The notes beneath the pieces are model-generated. The model searched no databases. It was not told the DNA's origin and worked only from the letters and a program-made list of their open reading frames with translations. Positions 10,426 through 21,417 of a stretch of 64,000 nucleotides of DNA are shown here, piece after piece. The stretch is from Trifolium pratense (lineage: Eukaryota > Streptophyta > Magnoliopsida > Fabales > Fabaceae). The stretch's first letter is position 1, and each line of letters begins with the position of its first letter. The position numbers and the translations under genes are program-made. The stretch covers positions 20,559,362-20,623,361 of the forward strand of contig NC_060061.1 in the NCBI RefSeq assembly GCF_020283565.1. Direction: 5' to 3'.

Positions 10426-12666
10426 ATGTCTGGAGGAGACGATAGTAGCACTAGAACAACCGGTGAACCCGGTGAGGCCAGTGGTGCTGGTGGTGGTCCT
10501 AGAAATGCTTTTGGTTTTGACTACTTAAGTAATGAATCACATGAACATAGTGGCAACAGAAAAGCCCCTATATTCAATGGTGATGCTTCATTATTTGAGT
10601 GGTGGAAAGAGAGATTGTATAGCAATATTACTGCTATTGATCATGAGTTGTGGGATTTGGTTGAGTTGGGAGTAACTTTTGAAAACTTAAATGAACATGG
10701 AAGGTTGTCCATTGAGCATAGAAAGTTACTCACACCAGCTAACTTAAAAACCTACACTAAGCATCATAGAGTAAAGGATATTGTTGTTGGTGCTATTAGA
10801 CATGAGGATTATGTCAGAATAGAGAACAAGTCTACTGCTAAATCTATCTTTGATTCTATGTGTGCTACCTATGATGGTAATGAAAAGGTTCAAGAGGCTA
10901 AAGCTAGTCTTTTGATAAGGCAATATGAACTATTCACTATGCAACAAGATGAAAACATTGAGACTATGTTTACAAGGTTTCAAATCCTTGTATCTGGTCT
11001 TAAAGCTCTTAAGAGAAGTTATTCCACCTATGACCATGTTCAGAAGATTCTGAGAAGTCTTCCTATTGCTTGGAGACCCAAGGTCACTGCAATAGAGGAA
11101 GCTCAAAATCTCAAGACTCTGAGTCTTGAAGCTCTGATAAGCAATCTCAGAAGCCATGAGATGGTTCTGGATGCTGACTCAGAAACTAAGAAGAAGTCCA
11201 AGTCAGTGGCTTTACAGTCAACTAGGACTACTTCTAAGGCTCTTAAGACTCAGCTTCTTGATATTGAAGAAGAATCTTCTGCTGATGGTCAAGAGGATGA
11301 GATGAATGAGGATGAGTTTGCTTTATTCACCAAGTTTCAGCAATGGAACAGATTTAACAAAAGAAATTTCAGAGGTAACAGCTCCAGAAATTTTGTCAGC
11401 AAAAAGGATGATCAGAAGAACTGCTTCAACTGTAAGAAGCCAGGACACTTTATTGCTGATTGTCCAGAAATGTCTGCTAAAGACAAAAGCAAAAGATACA
11501 GTTCAAAGAAGCAACCATTCAAGAGTAAATTGAGAAAGAGTCTGATGGCTACCTTTGAAGAGCTATCATCTGAGGAAGAAGTTGAGGAAGAAGAAGAGGC
11601 AAATCTAGCCCTGATGGCTTCAACTGACTCAGATGCAGACTCAGACGATGAATCAGAATCAGATTCAGAAGTAACTGATGAGGTATTTTCTGATTGCTCT
11701 AAATCTCAACTTATAACTGCACTTAACAAGGTCATTGAAAAACATCTCAGAGTGTTAAGTAAACAAAAAGTTTTACAAGAAAAGCTTAACACTCTGACTG
11801 TACAAGCAGAACATTTTCAAGGTCTATATCAAGAAACTCTGAATAGAGTAAATGACTTTGAAAAGGGTTGTGCTGTTTGTCACAAACCTATTGATGAGCA
11901 GGAAATAGCTCTTCAACAGTTTGTGCATCTCAACCTTGGTAAGAGCAAAGCTGCTAATCTTGTTTATAATGTCATGAGACACAGAGGAGAGGGACTTGGC
12001 TATGAATATGGTAGAACATATTCAAAGCTGAAGACCTCTGCCAAAAAGGTTGGAAAATCTTGGGTTTATTATGTTGTTCCACAAAGTGAAAAGGGAAAGA
12101 ATCCTGTTAGTGTTGAAAATGACAAAGATGATCTGAGTAATTTAGAAGCTGACAGCTCAGAGGAACCCAGTTCCTCAGGATCTGGAGAAAGATGTTCAGA
12201 AGATAGAAGTTGTTCAGAACCTGAGAACATCAGTTCAGAAGTTCTGAAAGCTTCAACATCTGAAACTTCAAATTCTGGATCCAAAGGAACTTCAGTACCT
12301 GAAGCTAGTCAATCTAAAAGATCAGAAGTTTTTAAAAGAAAAAATTCTAAATCTCAGATGAAGTACAGGACTCAGATTATTTATGATTCTAGAGTCAGTA
12401 GATATAATCAATCAGAACATGGGATTGATGATAAATACAAACCCTGGAATCATAAACAATCCAAATCCTGGAATAATAACAGATTTCAAAAGAAAAGGTT
12501 TCAAAAAGGTCATTATTCCAAACCAAGATCTTTTTCTAACACTAGACAACATAATAAGCATGTATGGACTAACAAGCGTGGACCCAGAAGATGGGTACCA
12601 AAAGCTGAAATAATGTATCATTCAGATTTACCAACTAGGAAAGGATATGTCCTACCTAAAGTATGA
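10426..12666 (+). CDS. Gag of Sirevirus B (cut off from pol)
   Basis: The 746-codon ORF starts in good context (ACACTATGTCT). Residues about 45-235 are the copia Gag (UBN2) region. A zinc knuckle CFNCKKPGHFIADC lies near residue 332, followed by an acidic block (EEEVEEEEEAN), a helical segment with coiled-coil character (about 430-490), a Cys pair (CAVCHKP) and a Ser/Glu- then basic Asn/Lys/Arg-rich tail. The ORF ends TGA at 12664-12666. The same frame reopens for 50 codons and stops again at TAA 12817-12819, while protease continues in another frame. Relatives such as element A join these parts in one frame, so B appears damaged here, although a programmed switch cannot be excluded from one copy. 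Confidence 0.85.
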   Translation: MSGGDDSSTRTTGEPGEASGAGGGPRNAFGFDYLSNESHEHSGNRKAPIFNGDASLFEWWKERLYSNITAIDHELWDLVELGVTFENLNEHGRLSIEHRKLLTPANLKTYTKHHRVKDIVVGAIRHEDYVRIENKSTAKSIFDSMCATYDGNEKVQEAKASLLIRQYELFTMQQDENIETMFTRFQILVSGLKALKRSYSTYDHVQKILRSLPIAWRPKVTAIEEAQNLKTLSLEALISNLRSHEMVLDADSETKKKSKSVALQSTRTTSKALKTQLLDIEEESSADGQEDEMNEDEFALFTKFQQWNRFNKRNFRGNSSRNFVSKKDDQKNCFNCKKPGHFIADCPEMSAKDKSKRYSSKKQPFKSKLRKSLMATFEELSSEEEVEEEEEANLALMASTDSDADSDDESESDSEVTDEVFSDCSKSQLITALNKVIEKHLRVLSKQKVLQEKLNTLTVQAEHFQGLYQETLNRVNDFEKGCAVCHKPIDEQEIALQQFVHLNLGKSKAANLVYNVMRHRGEGLGYEYGRTYSKLKTSAKKVGKSWVYYVVPQSEKGKNPVSVENDKDDLSNLEADSSEEPSSSGSGERCSEDRSCSEPENISSEVLKASTSETSNSGSKGTSVPEASQSKRSEVFKRKNSKSQMKYRTQIIYDSRVSRYNQSEHGIDDKYKPWNHKQSKSWNNNRFQKKRFQKGHYSKPRSFSNTRQHNKHVWTNKRGPRRWVPKAEIMYHSDLPTRKGYVLPKV

Positions 12667-12819
12667 AAACAAGTCCTATGCAAAGGAAGAAGGGCTTATG
12701 TCCTAGACCAATGGCTGACAAGTTCTCAAGTTAACAATCAGAACTTGATAAATGAAGAGGAAGAATATTGGGATGACTTTATCATTAACCTTGATGAAGA
12801 GTTCTATCGCAATGATTAA

Positions 12820-15800
12820 AGTTGTTTCTCATACAGCCTGCCACTCAAAGAAATATCATGAAACACTCATGGTATCTGGATAGTGGATGTTCAAGGCATA
12901 TGACTGGTGACAAACAACTATTTTCTAAGCTGACTATGAAAGAAGGAGGATCTGTTGGCTTTGGAGGCAATCAAAAAGGAAAGATAATAGGTACAGGTAC
13001 AGTAGGTAATTCTTCCCTATCTATTAATGATGTTTGGTTAGTAGATGGACTCAAACATAACCTATTGAGCATAAGTCAATTTTGCGACAATGGTTATGTA
13101 GTTGTCTTTAATAAGGAATCATGTACTGTATCTAAACAATCTGATAACTCCATTATATTCAAAGGTCTGAGAAAGAACAATGTCTATAAAATTAATCTTT
13201 CTGATTTGAATGAACAAAAAGTGATGTGTCTTTTGACCTTGAGTGAAGAAAAATGGATCTGGCATAAGAGGTTAGGCCATGCTAACTGGAGGTTAATCTC
13301 TAAGCTTAGCAAGCTTGATCTTGTCAGAGGTTTACCTAAAATCAAATATCACTCAAACACACTTTGTGGTTCATGTCAAAAAGGAAAGATTACAAAATCT
13401 TCTTTTAAACCTAAGAACATTGTCTCTACCTCAAGACCATTGGAACTTCTTCACATTGATCTTTTTGGGCCAGTTCAAACTGCCTCTATCAATGGAAAGA
13501 AGTATGGACTAGTAATTGTTGATGATTACAGTAGATGGACTTGGGTAAAATTCTTAAGAACAAAAGATGAAGCTTATGATGAGTTTAGCATCTTCTGCAA
13601 ACAAATTCAAAATGAAAAAGGCTACACTATTTTAAAAGTTAGAAGTGATCATGGTGGAGAATTTGAAAATGAACCTTTTGAAAACTTTTGTGAAAAATAT
13701 GGCATTCTGCATGAATTTTCTTCTCCTAGAACTCCTCAACAAAATGGGGTTGTAGAAAGGAAAAATAGAACTCTGCAAGAAATGGCCAGAACCATGATGC
13801 ATGAAACAAATGTAGCAAAGTTTTTATGGGCAGAAGCTGTAAACACAGCATGTTATGTTCAAAATAGAATCTATATCAGATCTAAATTGAACAAAACTGC
13901 TTATGAATTGTTCAAAGGAAGAAAACCTGACATTTCTTATTTTCATCAGTTTGGATGTACATGTTATATCTTAAACAACAAAGTCCATCTAAAGAAATTT
14001 GATGCTAGAGGTTATAAGGGTATCTTTATAGGATACTCTGAACGCTCAAAAGCATACAGACTGTATATTTCTGAAACACACACTGTGGAAGAAAGTATGC
14101 ATGTCAAATTTGATGACAAAGAGCCTGACCAAGTGTCAGAGCTTGTGGAAGGTTTGTCTAGATTTCAGGTATCAGAGGATCAATATTCAGATATTCCAAA
14201 CTACTCAGAACATCCATTCTCTGAAGAACCTCTGAATATAACAGTTCCTACAGACTCTGAACAACAAAGAACTGAAGCAACTGCTGAACCTGATGTTGAT
14301 GAGTCTGAAGATGATGAGCCCCCAAGAAATACCTTCAAATACAAATTATCACATCCAGAGGAACTGATCTTAGGCAACAAGGATAGTCCAAGAAAGACAA
14401 GATCTCAACTGAGAAATGATGAATCTTTAGTTGGTCTTATCTCAATGATGGAACCTTCAAAGATTGATGAAGCTATGAAGGATGATGCTTGGATTGTAGC
14501 AATGCAAGAAGAGCTGAATCAATTTCAAAGAAATGATGTCTGGACTTTAGTGCCTAAACCTTCACACAAGAACATTATTGGAACAAAATGGGTTTTCAGA
14601 AACAAGCTGAATGAACAAGGTGAAGTGGTAAGAAACAAGGCTAGATTGGTTGCACAAGGTTATAGTCAACAAGAGGGGATTGACTATATTGAAACCTTTG
14701 CACCAGTTGCTAGGCTTGAAGCAATCAGGTTACTTCTATCTTATGCTGTTAATCATGGAATAACCTTATATCAGATGGATGTGAAGAGTGCCTTCTTAAA
14801 TGGTTTTATTTCTGAAGAAGTGTATGTTAAGCAACCTCCTGGTTTTGAAGATGTCTCAAACCCAGAACATGTTTTTAAACTGAAGAAATCACTGTATGGT
14901 CTGAAACAAGCTCCAAGAGCTTGGTATGATAGACTCAGTAATTTCCTTCTTGAAAAGGGTTTTGAGAAAGGGAAAGTTGACTGCACACTCTTTAGAAAAA
15001 CAACCAAAGAAGACATTTTAATCATTCAAATTTATGTTGATGATATTATTTTTGGTTCAACTAATGCTGCTTTGTGCAAGAATTTTTCTAAGATAATGCA
15101 GGATGAATTTGAAATGAGCATGATGGGAGAGTTGAAGTTCTTTCTTGGAATTCAAATCAATCAGAAGAAGGAAGGAACTTATGTTCATCAATCAAAATAC
15201 ACTAAAGAACTTCTGAAGAAATTCAATCTAGATGACTGCAAGATAATGAACACTCCTATGCACTCAACTACCAACATGAGCAAGTCAGATGATGAAGGAA
15301 AAGTAGATCAAAAGGTCTACAGAGGTATGATTGGTTCTTTACTATATCTGACAGCCTCTAGACCAGATATTTTATTCAGTGTATGCTTATGTGCAAGATT
15401 CCAGTCAGATCCTAGAGAATCTCATCTTACAGCTGTAAAGAGAATCTTTAGGTATCTGAAAGGAACAACTAATCTTGGACTTCTCTATAAGAAATCCAAT
15501 GATTATGTGCTAAATGGATTCTGTGATGCTGACTATGCTGGAGATAAAATTGAAAGAAAATCCACAAGTGGCAATTGTCAATTTGTTGGTGAAAACCTTA
15601 TCTCCTGGGCTAGTAAGAGACAAACTACTATAGCTTTGTCTACAGCAGAAGCAGAATACATTTCAGCAGCTAAGTGTTGTACACAACTACTCTGGCTAAA
15701 ATATCAGTTAGAAGATTATCAGGTAAGCAGTAACAATATTCCTTTATATTGTGACAATACTGCAGCCATTCATTTATCTAAAAATCCTATCCTACACTCT

Positions 15801-15980
15801 AGAGCCAAACATATTGAAATTAAACACCATTTTATCAGAGATTATGTTCAGAGAGGCATTATAGATATTAAGTTTGTTGATACTGAAAATCAATGGGCTG
15901 ACATATTTACTAAAGCCTTACCTGTTGAAAGATTTGATTTTATAAAGAAACATCTGAACATGTTTTCAATTTCTGAATGA
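12820..15980 (+). CDS. Pol of Sirevirus B (protease, integrase, RT, RNase H)
   Basis: An open frame of about 1050 codons has no ATG at its start: the first Met lies inside the protease region, so the protein would need fusion to Gag. [10 protein letters not shown] marks protease, WHKRLGH ... CGSCQKGK the pre-integrase zinc site, and [16 protein letters not shown] and VVERKNRT integrase. [11 protein letters not shown] and YVDDIIFGS mark [23 protein letters not shown] and CDN mark RNase H. All catalytic residues I looked for are present. It ends TGA-AAA and stops recur soon after in frame, unlike the leaky TAG of element A, so readthrough into the next ORF is not supported. Confidence 0.9.
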
Positions 15981-16298
15981 AAATTTTTTTTGGCTTTTAA
16001 AGTGTAAGAGGTTAAGTATACCAGAACTTATGATTCAGAACATCTGAAACACAAGCTCTGATGTACCTAACTCTGATAGAGAATTTTTAAATATCTCAGA
16101 GGCTCTGAACTATTTAAGTGGGAAACGTTTAGTATTCACTGCTGAACAGTTGTCCATTAAAATAGCAGTTACCGAGTAAATTTCTGCACGTGGTCTACGT
16201 GTGTCAGGTAGTGGGTGGTTAATGATGATTTTTAGTATTCAACTTTCTGTCAATTAGCGTAACTTCCCAAATTTGCCATTTTTGTGTTAACTGTACTC

Positions 16299-16430
16299 AT
16301 TTAAATAAACTTACACAATACACTTGCACACTATTCACTTTCACAACCTACACTTTCATATTCTCTCTAAACCTCCAACACACTTTCTTTCTCTCTCGTT
16401 AGTTTCCAAACCCTACCCTAATCTCCAACA
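16299..16430 (+). promoter_or_regulatory. Leader-like segment before the env-like ORF of B
   Basis: An AT-rich CATTTAAATAAACTT at about 16299 is followed by 115 bases rich in C, A and T. It ends in ACTTTCTTTCTCTCTCGTTAG (16382-16402), which has a strong 3' splice-site look, and then CCAACAATGGCC. This resembles a cellular 5' UTR. It could be a splice acceptor for a subgenomic env-like mRNA or an internal promoter with leader; the sequence cannot distinguish these. Confidence 0.4.
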
Positions 16431-19085
16431 ATGGCCGGACCGTCGTCATCTTCCTCAACAAAGATTCCACCGTTTATGTTCAAGAATCTTCAGATTGTTG
16501 GGAACGAGATAGAGTTTCCTGAATCTGAACTATGCTTTCTGTCTGAGAAGATTGTGGATTTTGATAGTCTTTCTTCAAATGGTTTTGAAGTTAAGCAGTA
16601 CTTTACATCTCAAAGATGGGATAAGTACTTCGACATGCTTAACGGTCCTATCTACCCCGACTTGCTTAAGAAATTTTGGATGAAAGCAAGAGTGTTTGAT
16701 AAACATGAAGCGAAGAAGGAAGAGATTGCTGCTATTGAGAGGAATCCTAGTCTGAAGGGTAAAACTAGGAAGGAAATGGGCTTGCTGGATTTTACAGGTG
16801 TTCAGATTAGGTCTAACATCTGTGGGATGAATATGGCTTTCTCACCAATTCATTTCAATGCTCTTCTTGGTCTACCTAACTCCGGGATAGAGTTAGATGC
16901 TTTTGAAAAGGATACCAGATATAGAGATGATCTTCTGCATCCCATCTGCACTGACTTCAAGCTGAAAGGGAAAGTCAAAGGATTGACTGACGAGTGCAGA
17001 GTTATGTTCAAGATAATCCTTGCTTCTATCAGTCCAAGAGTTGGAGGGACTGATACAATCTCCTGGACGCATCGTCATTTGTTATATTTCCTTCTGACAA
17101 GGAAGAGAGTTAATCTTGGAGATTACTTTTTTGAACGGATTTGTGAAGCAATTTTTGCAAGTAAGTCTCAGAGGAAAACTACTATAGTTTATCCCAGGTT
17201 GTTGTCAGATCTTCTATATCAAGGTCACGTGGTTCAGAACTTGCAGAAGTTCCACCCAGAACTGGTTCAGAAGAAGTTTTATCCAGAGATTCTGAATGCT
17301 AGTTTTCTGTCCAAGATGCGTTTGATTGCATCTAAGCCTGTTGCTCCTCCACAAGAGTTCTCTGTTAGGCTTGAAGATCGTCTGTACATAGAAGGCTACC
17401 CAGTTATATCTGAAGCTGATGCTGAGCATGTGATTCAGGACTATTTAGAAGTACTTAGAAAAGAAGGTTTTGTTGTTGATAGGAGTATGGTTCCAAAGGC
17501 TCCTGCAAACCAGTATAACCCTTCTAGGAAGCAAAAGAGAAAGGCTGAAGCTCAAGATGATCTACCTAAGCCAGATCTTTTGGCTCAAAAGAAAGTTAAA
17601 GTTGAACAAACTATGGCTGAGCAAAGAACAAAGAAGAAACATGAAGAATCTGCTACCAAGGCTACTGAAGAAGCTTCAAAAGAGCCTGTTGCTGTTGAAG
17701 TATCCAGCTCATCTGAAGAGTCTGAGTCAGAAGATGAGACTGAATCTGATGAAGAGACTCTGGCTGCAAGTTTGAAGAAAAGACCTGCTCCTACTCCTAA
17801 AGGTAAAGGTAAGTCTACTAAGTATGTCTTTAATGCAAAAGAGATTGGAATAGGTTACACCAAACCTCTCAGAACTGTTTTACCAGCCTCTGAAACTCCA
17901 ACCTCTGACAACCCCTTATCAGAATTAGAAAAACATCTTAGTCCAGACCCTCTGAATAACCAAACTTTCACCCAGAAACCTTCATCACCTCCAAAACCTA
18001 AATCACCTCAACCTCAACCACAAAAAGAAACACCTATCATATCACCATCTGAACCTATATCACACACTCCAAATCCTGACAAAGTTTCTCCACATAAATC
18101 TCCTGAACCAACAGCTGAACATATTTATCCTGAATCAACCTCTGACATCTCATCATCTGAATCAACCCCTGAACCAAATCCTAATCCAAGTGCTGAATAT
18201 GCTTCTACTGAGCGTATCCATACTTGTGCCCCCAAGCCTTCAGAGGCAGAAGTTGTCATTATTGACAATCCTGCTAATGAATCAACCAACCTCTCTACCA
18301 TTCCCAATCCTTCACCCTCATCATCTAACCCATTCAATAATCTATCCACTCAATTGCATCAAGACTTGGTTAGATTATCTTTGCTAAAGGACAGGTTTCT
18401 AGTTTGTCCTTCTGATGTGGATTTGGAAGTTTCAAGCATTAAGGCAAGGATTTGCAATGCTTTGGATGGTGCTGCTGAGGAAATTAAGGCTGTGGTTGGA
18501 AGAAGAGACTTGGATGTGATAAGCTTCATGAGGGAAAGTCTGGCTAGGGCTGAGTTGAAAAGGATTACTACTTTCAATCATGCTGAGTCTGAACGTACTA
18601 AGCTGGAAGCACTTGCTGCTGCTGAACAACGTCTGAACGCTTTCAAAGTCATCTGGATAGACTCCAAGCTGGTTCAGAGTCTTGAAGCTCAGAGGTCTGA
18701 GTCTGAAAGGTTAGAAGAAGCTGCTGCAAGAGTTGCCCAGTTGGCAAATGAGTTGCAACCAGAGGCTATTTCAGAGGATGATGTGCTTGCTTCTCAGAAT
18801 CAAGAGGATGTGCTGATGATTGATTATCCAGAGGAAGGTGAACCCTCTGATAAAGGCAAGGCACCTTTGATTGAAGAACAAGCGCCTTTAGTTCAAGATC
18901 AAGCTCCTGTGGTGGTAAATCAGTTGCAGATCTTTCAAGAAGCCCTGAGGGAACAGCAGGAAGGTTTGGAAAGGCAAAGAGCTGCTCACCAAACATTGGA
19001 AACCAAGGTGGATGGTTTAGTTTCCAATGTGGGATCGCTGAATGACAAATTTGACCAACTCTTAGCTTACCTTAAGAAACCCTAG
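16431..19085 (+). CDS. Env-like / extra ORF of Sirevirus B, 884 codons
   Basis: The start is an ATG in strong context (CAACAATGGCC). Residues about 10-330 are compact and mixed in composition, with the segment VQIRSNICGMNMAFSPIHFN then ALLGLPNSG. That aligns by eye with VFVRGKCIKFSPVVINNYLG in element A's env-like ORF, so both belong to one extra-ORF family of plant retroelements. Residues about 400-450 are acidic/serine-rich, 500-600 are Pro/Ser/Thr-rich, and about 690-880 are Glu/Ala/Gln-rich and probably coiled-coil. No N-terminal signal peptide and no convincing membrane helix are visible, so a true envelope role is doubtful. Function is unknown. The frame is intact. Confidence 0.85.
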   Translation: MAGPSSSSSTKIPPFMFKNLQIVGNEIEFPESELCFLSEKIVDFDSLSSNGFEVKQYFTSQRWDKYFDMLNGPIYPDLLKKFWMKARVFDKHEAKKEEIAAIERNPSLKGKTRKEMGLLDFTGVQIRSNICGMNMAFSPIHFNALLGLPNSGIELDAFEKDTRYRDDLLHPICTDFKLKGKVKGLTDECRVMFKIILASISPRVGGTDTISWTHRHLLYFLLTRKRVNLGDYFFERICEAIFASKSQRKTTIVYPRLLSDLLYQGHVVQNLQKFHPELVQKKFYPEILNASFLSKMRLIASKPVAPPQEFSVRLEDRLYIEGYPVISEADAEHVIQDYLEVLRKEGFVVDRSMVPKAPANQYNPSRKQKRKAEAQDDLPKPDLLAQKKVKVEQTMAEQRTKKKHEESATKATEEASKEPVAVEVSSSSEESESEDETESDEETLAASLKKRPAPTPKGKGKSTKYVFNAKEIGIGYTKPLRTVLPASETPTSDNPLSELEKHLSPDPLNNQTFTQKPSSPPKPKSPQPQPQKETPIISPSEPISHTPNPDKVSPHKSPEPTAEHIYPESTSDISSSESTPEPNPNPSAEYASTERIHTCAPKPSEAEVVIIDNPANESTNLSTIPNPSPSSSNPFNNLSTQLHQDLVRLSLLKDRFLVCPSDVDLEVSSIKARICNALDGAAEEIKAVVGRRDLDVISFMRESLARAELKRITTFNHAESERTKLEALAAAEQRLNAFKVIWIDSKLVQSLEAQRSESERLEEAAARVAQLANELQPEAISEDDVLASQNQEDVLMIDYPEEGEPSDKGKAPLIEEQAPLVQDQAPVVVNQLQIFQEALREQQEGLERQRAAHQTLETKVDGLVSNVGSLNDKFDQLLAYLKKP

Positions 19086-19341
19086 GATTCTATGCACATT
19101 TTCTTTATGTTTTTGCTTATGTTTTGCTTGATTATTTTCTTTTGTTTTCTGAACTTGTTATTTTTTGTCTAAACAATTTTTTTTGTCAGTTATGTGATTT
19201 GTTATTTTATTTGTTTGTGCAAACTTTCTATGTTAAATAAGACCATAAGAACACAAGATGCTTTTAAAACGAAATTTTTTATTAATGCTCTAACCATGTT
19301 GGGTACATTGGTAAAAAGAAAAAGAAAAAGACAACCTAATC

Positions 19342-19704
19342 CTAATCAGGTGGATAATACTCAGAAGAAATCTCAGATTTCTCCTCAGCATCCTCTGATG
19401 AAATTTCTATGGGATCTGGGTTTGGTTCTTCTTCTTCTTCTTCTTGTTCTTCTTCTGGAACATAGCTAGCCAAGAACTCAACATAGTCAGCATCATCTTC
19501 ATTCTCTTCAGCTTCAGAATCTGATGAGATGATTATTTCCGCCTCTTGTGGTTTCTTGTTGTCTTCTTTATTTTTCTCCTCTTCTTCGCGTTTTTCGTCT
19601 TCTTTCTTTCTCCTAAACTCTGCGATGCGTGAACTAAACCTTCTCATTCTTCCTAATCTTTCTTGATTTACTAGTTTATTCTTGTTTTTACTTAAAGAAG
19701 GCAT
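19342..19704 (-). CDS. Candidate antisense ORF in the 3' region of Sirevirus B
   Basis: A 120-codon ORF runs opposite to the element. The start is basic (MPSLSKNKNKLVNQERLGRM, then FRRKKEDEKREEEEK) and the rest strongly acidic (SDSEAEENEDDADYVEF, EEEQEEEEEEPNPDP). On the minus strand TATA-like sequences lie upstream of its ATG: TTATAAAAG about 16 bases before and ATTTATATAAC about 105 bases before. It occupies the space between the env-like ORF and the polypurine tracts. Antisense ORFs in the 3' region are known in some plant Ty3/gypsy elements (Ogre/Tat type); I do not know of one established for Sireviruses. Low-complexity composition means it could be fortuitous. Confidence 0.4.
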   Translation of the reverse strand: MPSLSKNKNKLVNQERLGRMRRFSSRIAEFRRKKEDEKREEEEKNKEDNKKPQEAEIIISSDSEAEENEDDADYVEFLASYVPEEEQEEEEEEPNPDPIEISSEDAEEKSEISSEYYPPD

Positions 19705-19838
19705 GTTCAGTCGTTCACCTTTTATAACCCTTTAAGCGCGTTGGTTTTTTCTGTTTTTGAAATTAATTCACCTTTGTAACAACCACTCTTCTTCTTTGAC
19801 TGTCTTGGTTATATAAATTTTTTACTTTTTGATAATGA

Positions 19839-20301
19839 CAAAAGGGGGAGTAGTTACGCATTAATTGATAAGTGATAAGTTCAAAACTGAAACCACGTTT
19901 TTATGCCTTTTATCTCGCCTTTATCCGTTAAGTTAAAAGTTGTTACTTTTAAGTTGTTTTACGAATTTTAATGCGGAGACTAAGTTAGTTGAAACTAAAA
20001 TAAATTTCATAAGTAAGGATAAGTTAAGAGTGCAATTTTAACTTAGCCTTATGAGACTTAGGGGGAGAGCTTGCAAACCTCTCACTCTGAAGAAAGATAT
20101 GAAACTTGTTTTATTTCAAATTATCTTAATCTTATACTAAATTAAAATATCATGGATATAAAACTTAAAGTTTTGGCTTTAAGGAGTATCAATCTTAGGG
20201 GGAGCTTGCAAACCTCATAAACCTAAGAGAAACATGATAAGTTAATTTAACAACAATTGTCAATTAATACTTATGTTTGTCATCATCAAAAAGGGGGAGA
20301 T
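19839..20301 (+). repeat. Multiple polypurine tracts of Sirevirus B
   Basis: GGGGGAG occurs in CAAAAGGGGGAGTAG (19838), CTTAGGGGGAGAGC (20057), CTTAGGGGGAGC (20194) and AAAAAGGGGGAGAT (20288-20301). The last abuts the 3' LTR and is the plus-strand primer. The middle two are each followed by GCTTGCAAACCTC, so a longer unit was duplicated. Repeated tracts like these are a described Sirevirus hallmark. Confidence 0.85.
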
Positions 20302-21412
20302 TGTTGGAACAAAATTGATTTAAAAATGTTTGCCCCTAAATCTATAAAGGTTTTGATGATAACAAAGTATTAATAAACAATTGGAAGGACTAAAAATTTA
20401 TTTTAAGTGCGCAGATATAAGCATCAGATAAGCTCTGAATAAAGCTCAGAGGATGTGAATTCAGAAGTTCATAAGCGCTCAGAAGATGTTGGACTTCAGA
20501 AGTTACAACATTCAGAGGATGAAGACTTCAGAACTTCCTGACTGACTTCAAGCTTCATCAAACTCTGAAGAGCTTCTTGAAATCTGTGAAGATTCCCTTT
20601 GCAAGTCAACTCTTCTACCAATGAAGAAAAGGACCTTTCAAGCCTGTTCAGTTCAGCTACTCTTGTTTTGTCTGTTCTCTTTTGAGAACGTGGGTCTTCA
20701 GACTTGTTAGCTGAATAAGGAAAGTCTTCTCTGCAGTAGTCAAAGTACTTGAAACTCTTTCTTAGTTTTGGATACAACCAATCTGCATCAAGACAGGCTG
20801 CTTGAAGACAAAAGATTATCAACTCCAACGGTTCTTTTTGCAACGACTCTTTTCTAGTGATATATATACTAGAAGAATCAGCTACAACATATAGAGAGAT
20901 TTTTTAATATATAGAATTATCAAGATTTGATCTCGCGCTGAACAAACTCTGAACTTTGTGATATACAAGCTCTGAACCTTTGTTAAGTGTTTTTGCACTT
21001 TAGTCTAATACTCTGTACTCTTTGTATTGGCACTCATTAGGTTCTGTTAAGAGCATTTGTATATTGTTATATACTTTTCTGTTACTTGAGAAACTTAAGC
21101 TTGTGTGCTTGAGTAAGTTGTCTTAAGCTTGTGTGCTTAAGAAGTTTTGAGAAGTCTCTTGCTTGTGTGCTTGAGCAGGTGTAATCTTGTGTGATTATAG
21201 TGAAATCCCTTGGAAGTGCAAGGGGACTGGACTACTCTCGTTTTGTGAGAGGAACCAGTATAAATTGCTTGTGTGATCTCTCTCTCTCTCTCTCTTGTTA
21301 TTATTTGTGTTATTTATCCGCTGCTAACGTAGTTGAGTTAAGAACTTGAAAAAGTTTTAACTTAGCTAAAACACAATTCAACCCCCCCCCTTCTTGTGTT
21401 TTCACACCTTCA
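20302..21412 (+). repeat. 3' LTR of Sirevirus B
   Basis: It is 1111 bp and matches the 5' LTR except for a longer CT run and C run near its 3' end. A minus-strand 115-codon ORF inside (20496-20843) is identical to that in the 5' LTR (9445-9792) and is discussed among the findings. Confidence 0.95.
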
Positions 21413-21417
21413 CCATA

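Larger units (their letters stand above)
9251..21412 (+). mobile_element. Sirevirus B: young Ty1/copia retrotransposon nested in A
   Basis: LTRs lie at 9251-10357 (1107 bp) and 20302-21412 (1111 bp), with CCATA on both sides. Comparing the two LTRs line by line I found no substitution; the 4-bp length difference comes from a CT run and a C run. Content is primer-binding site, gag, pol, a separate env-like ORF, a candidate antisense ORF, four polypurine tracts and the 3' LTR. LTR ends (TGTTGGAACAAAA ... CACCTTCA) and the GGTATCAGAGC primer site are Sirevirus-like. The gag/pol junction carries two stops and a frame change, so this copy probably cannot make Gag-Pol, yet it moved very recently. 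Either the break is newer than the insertion or it was mobilised in trans. Confidence 0.95.

Noticed and set aside
15978..16431. Readthrough from pol into the env-like ORF of Sirevirus B
   Set aside because: The stop is TGA-AAA, not a leaky context, and more in-frame stops follow.
16431..19085. A true viral envelope glycoprotein
   Set aside because: No signal peptide, membrane helix or cleavage site visible; the name is positional only.
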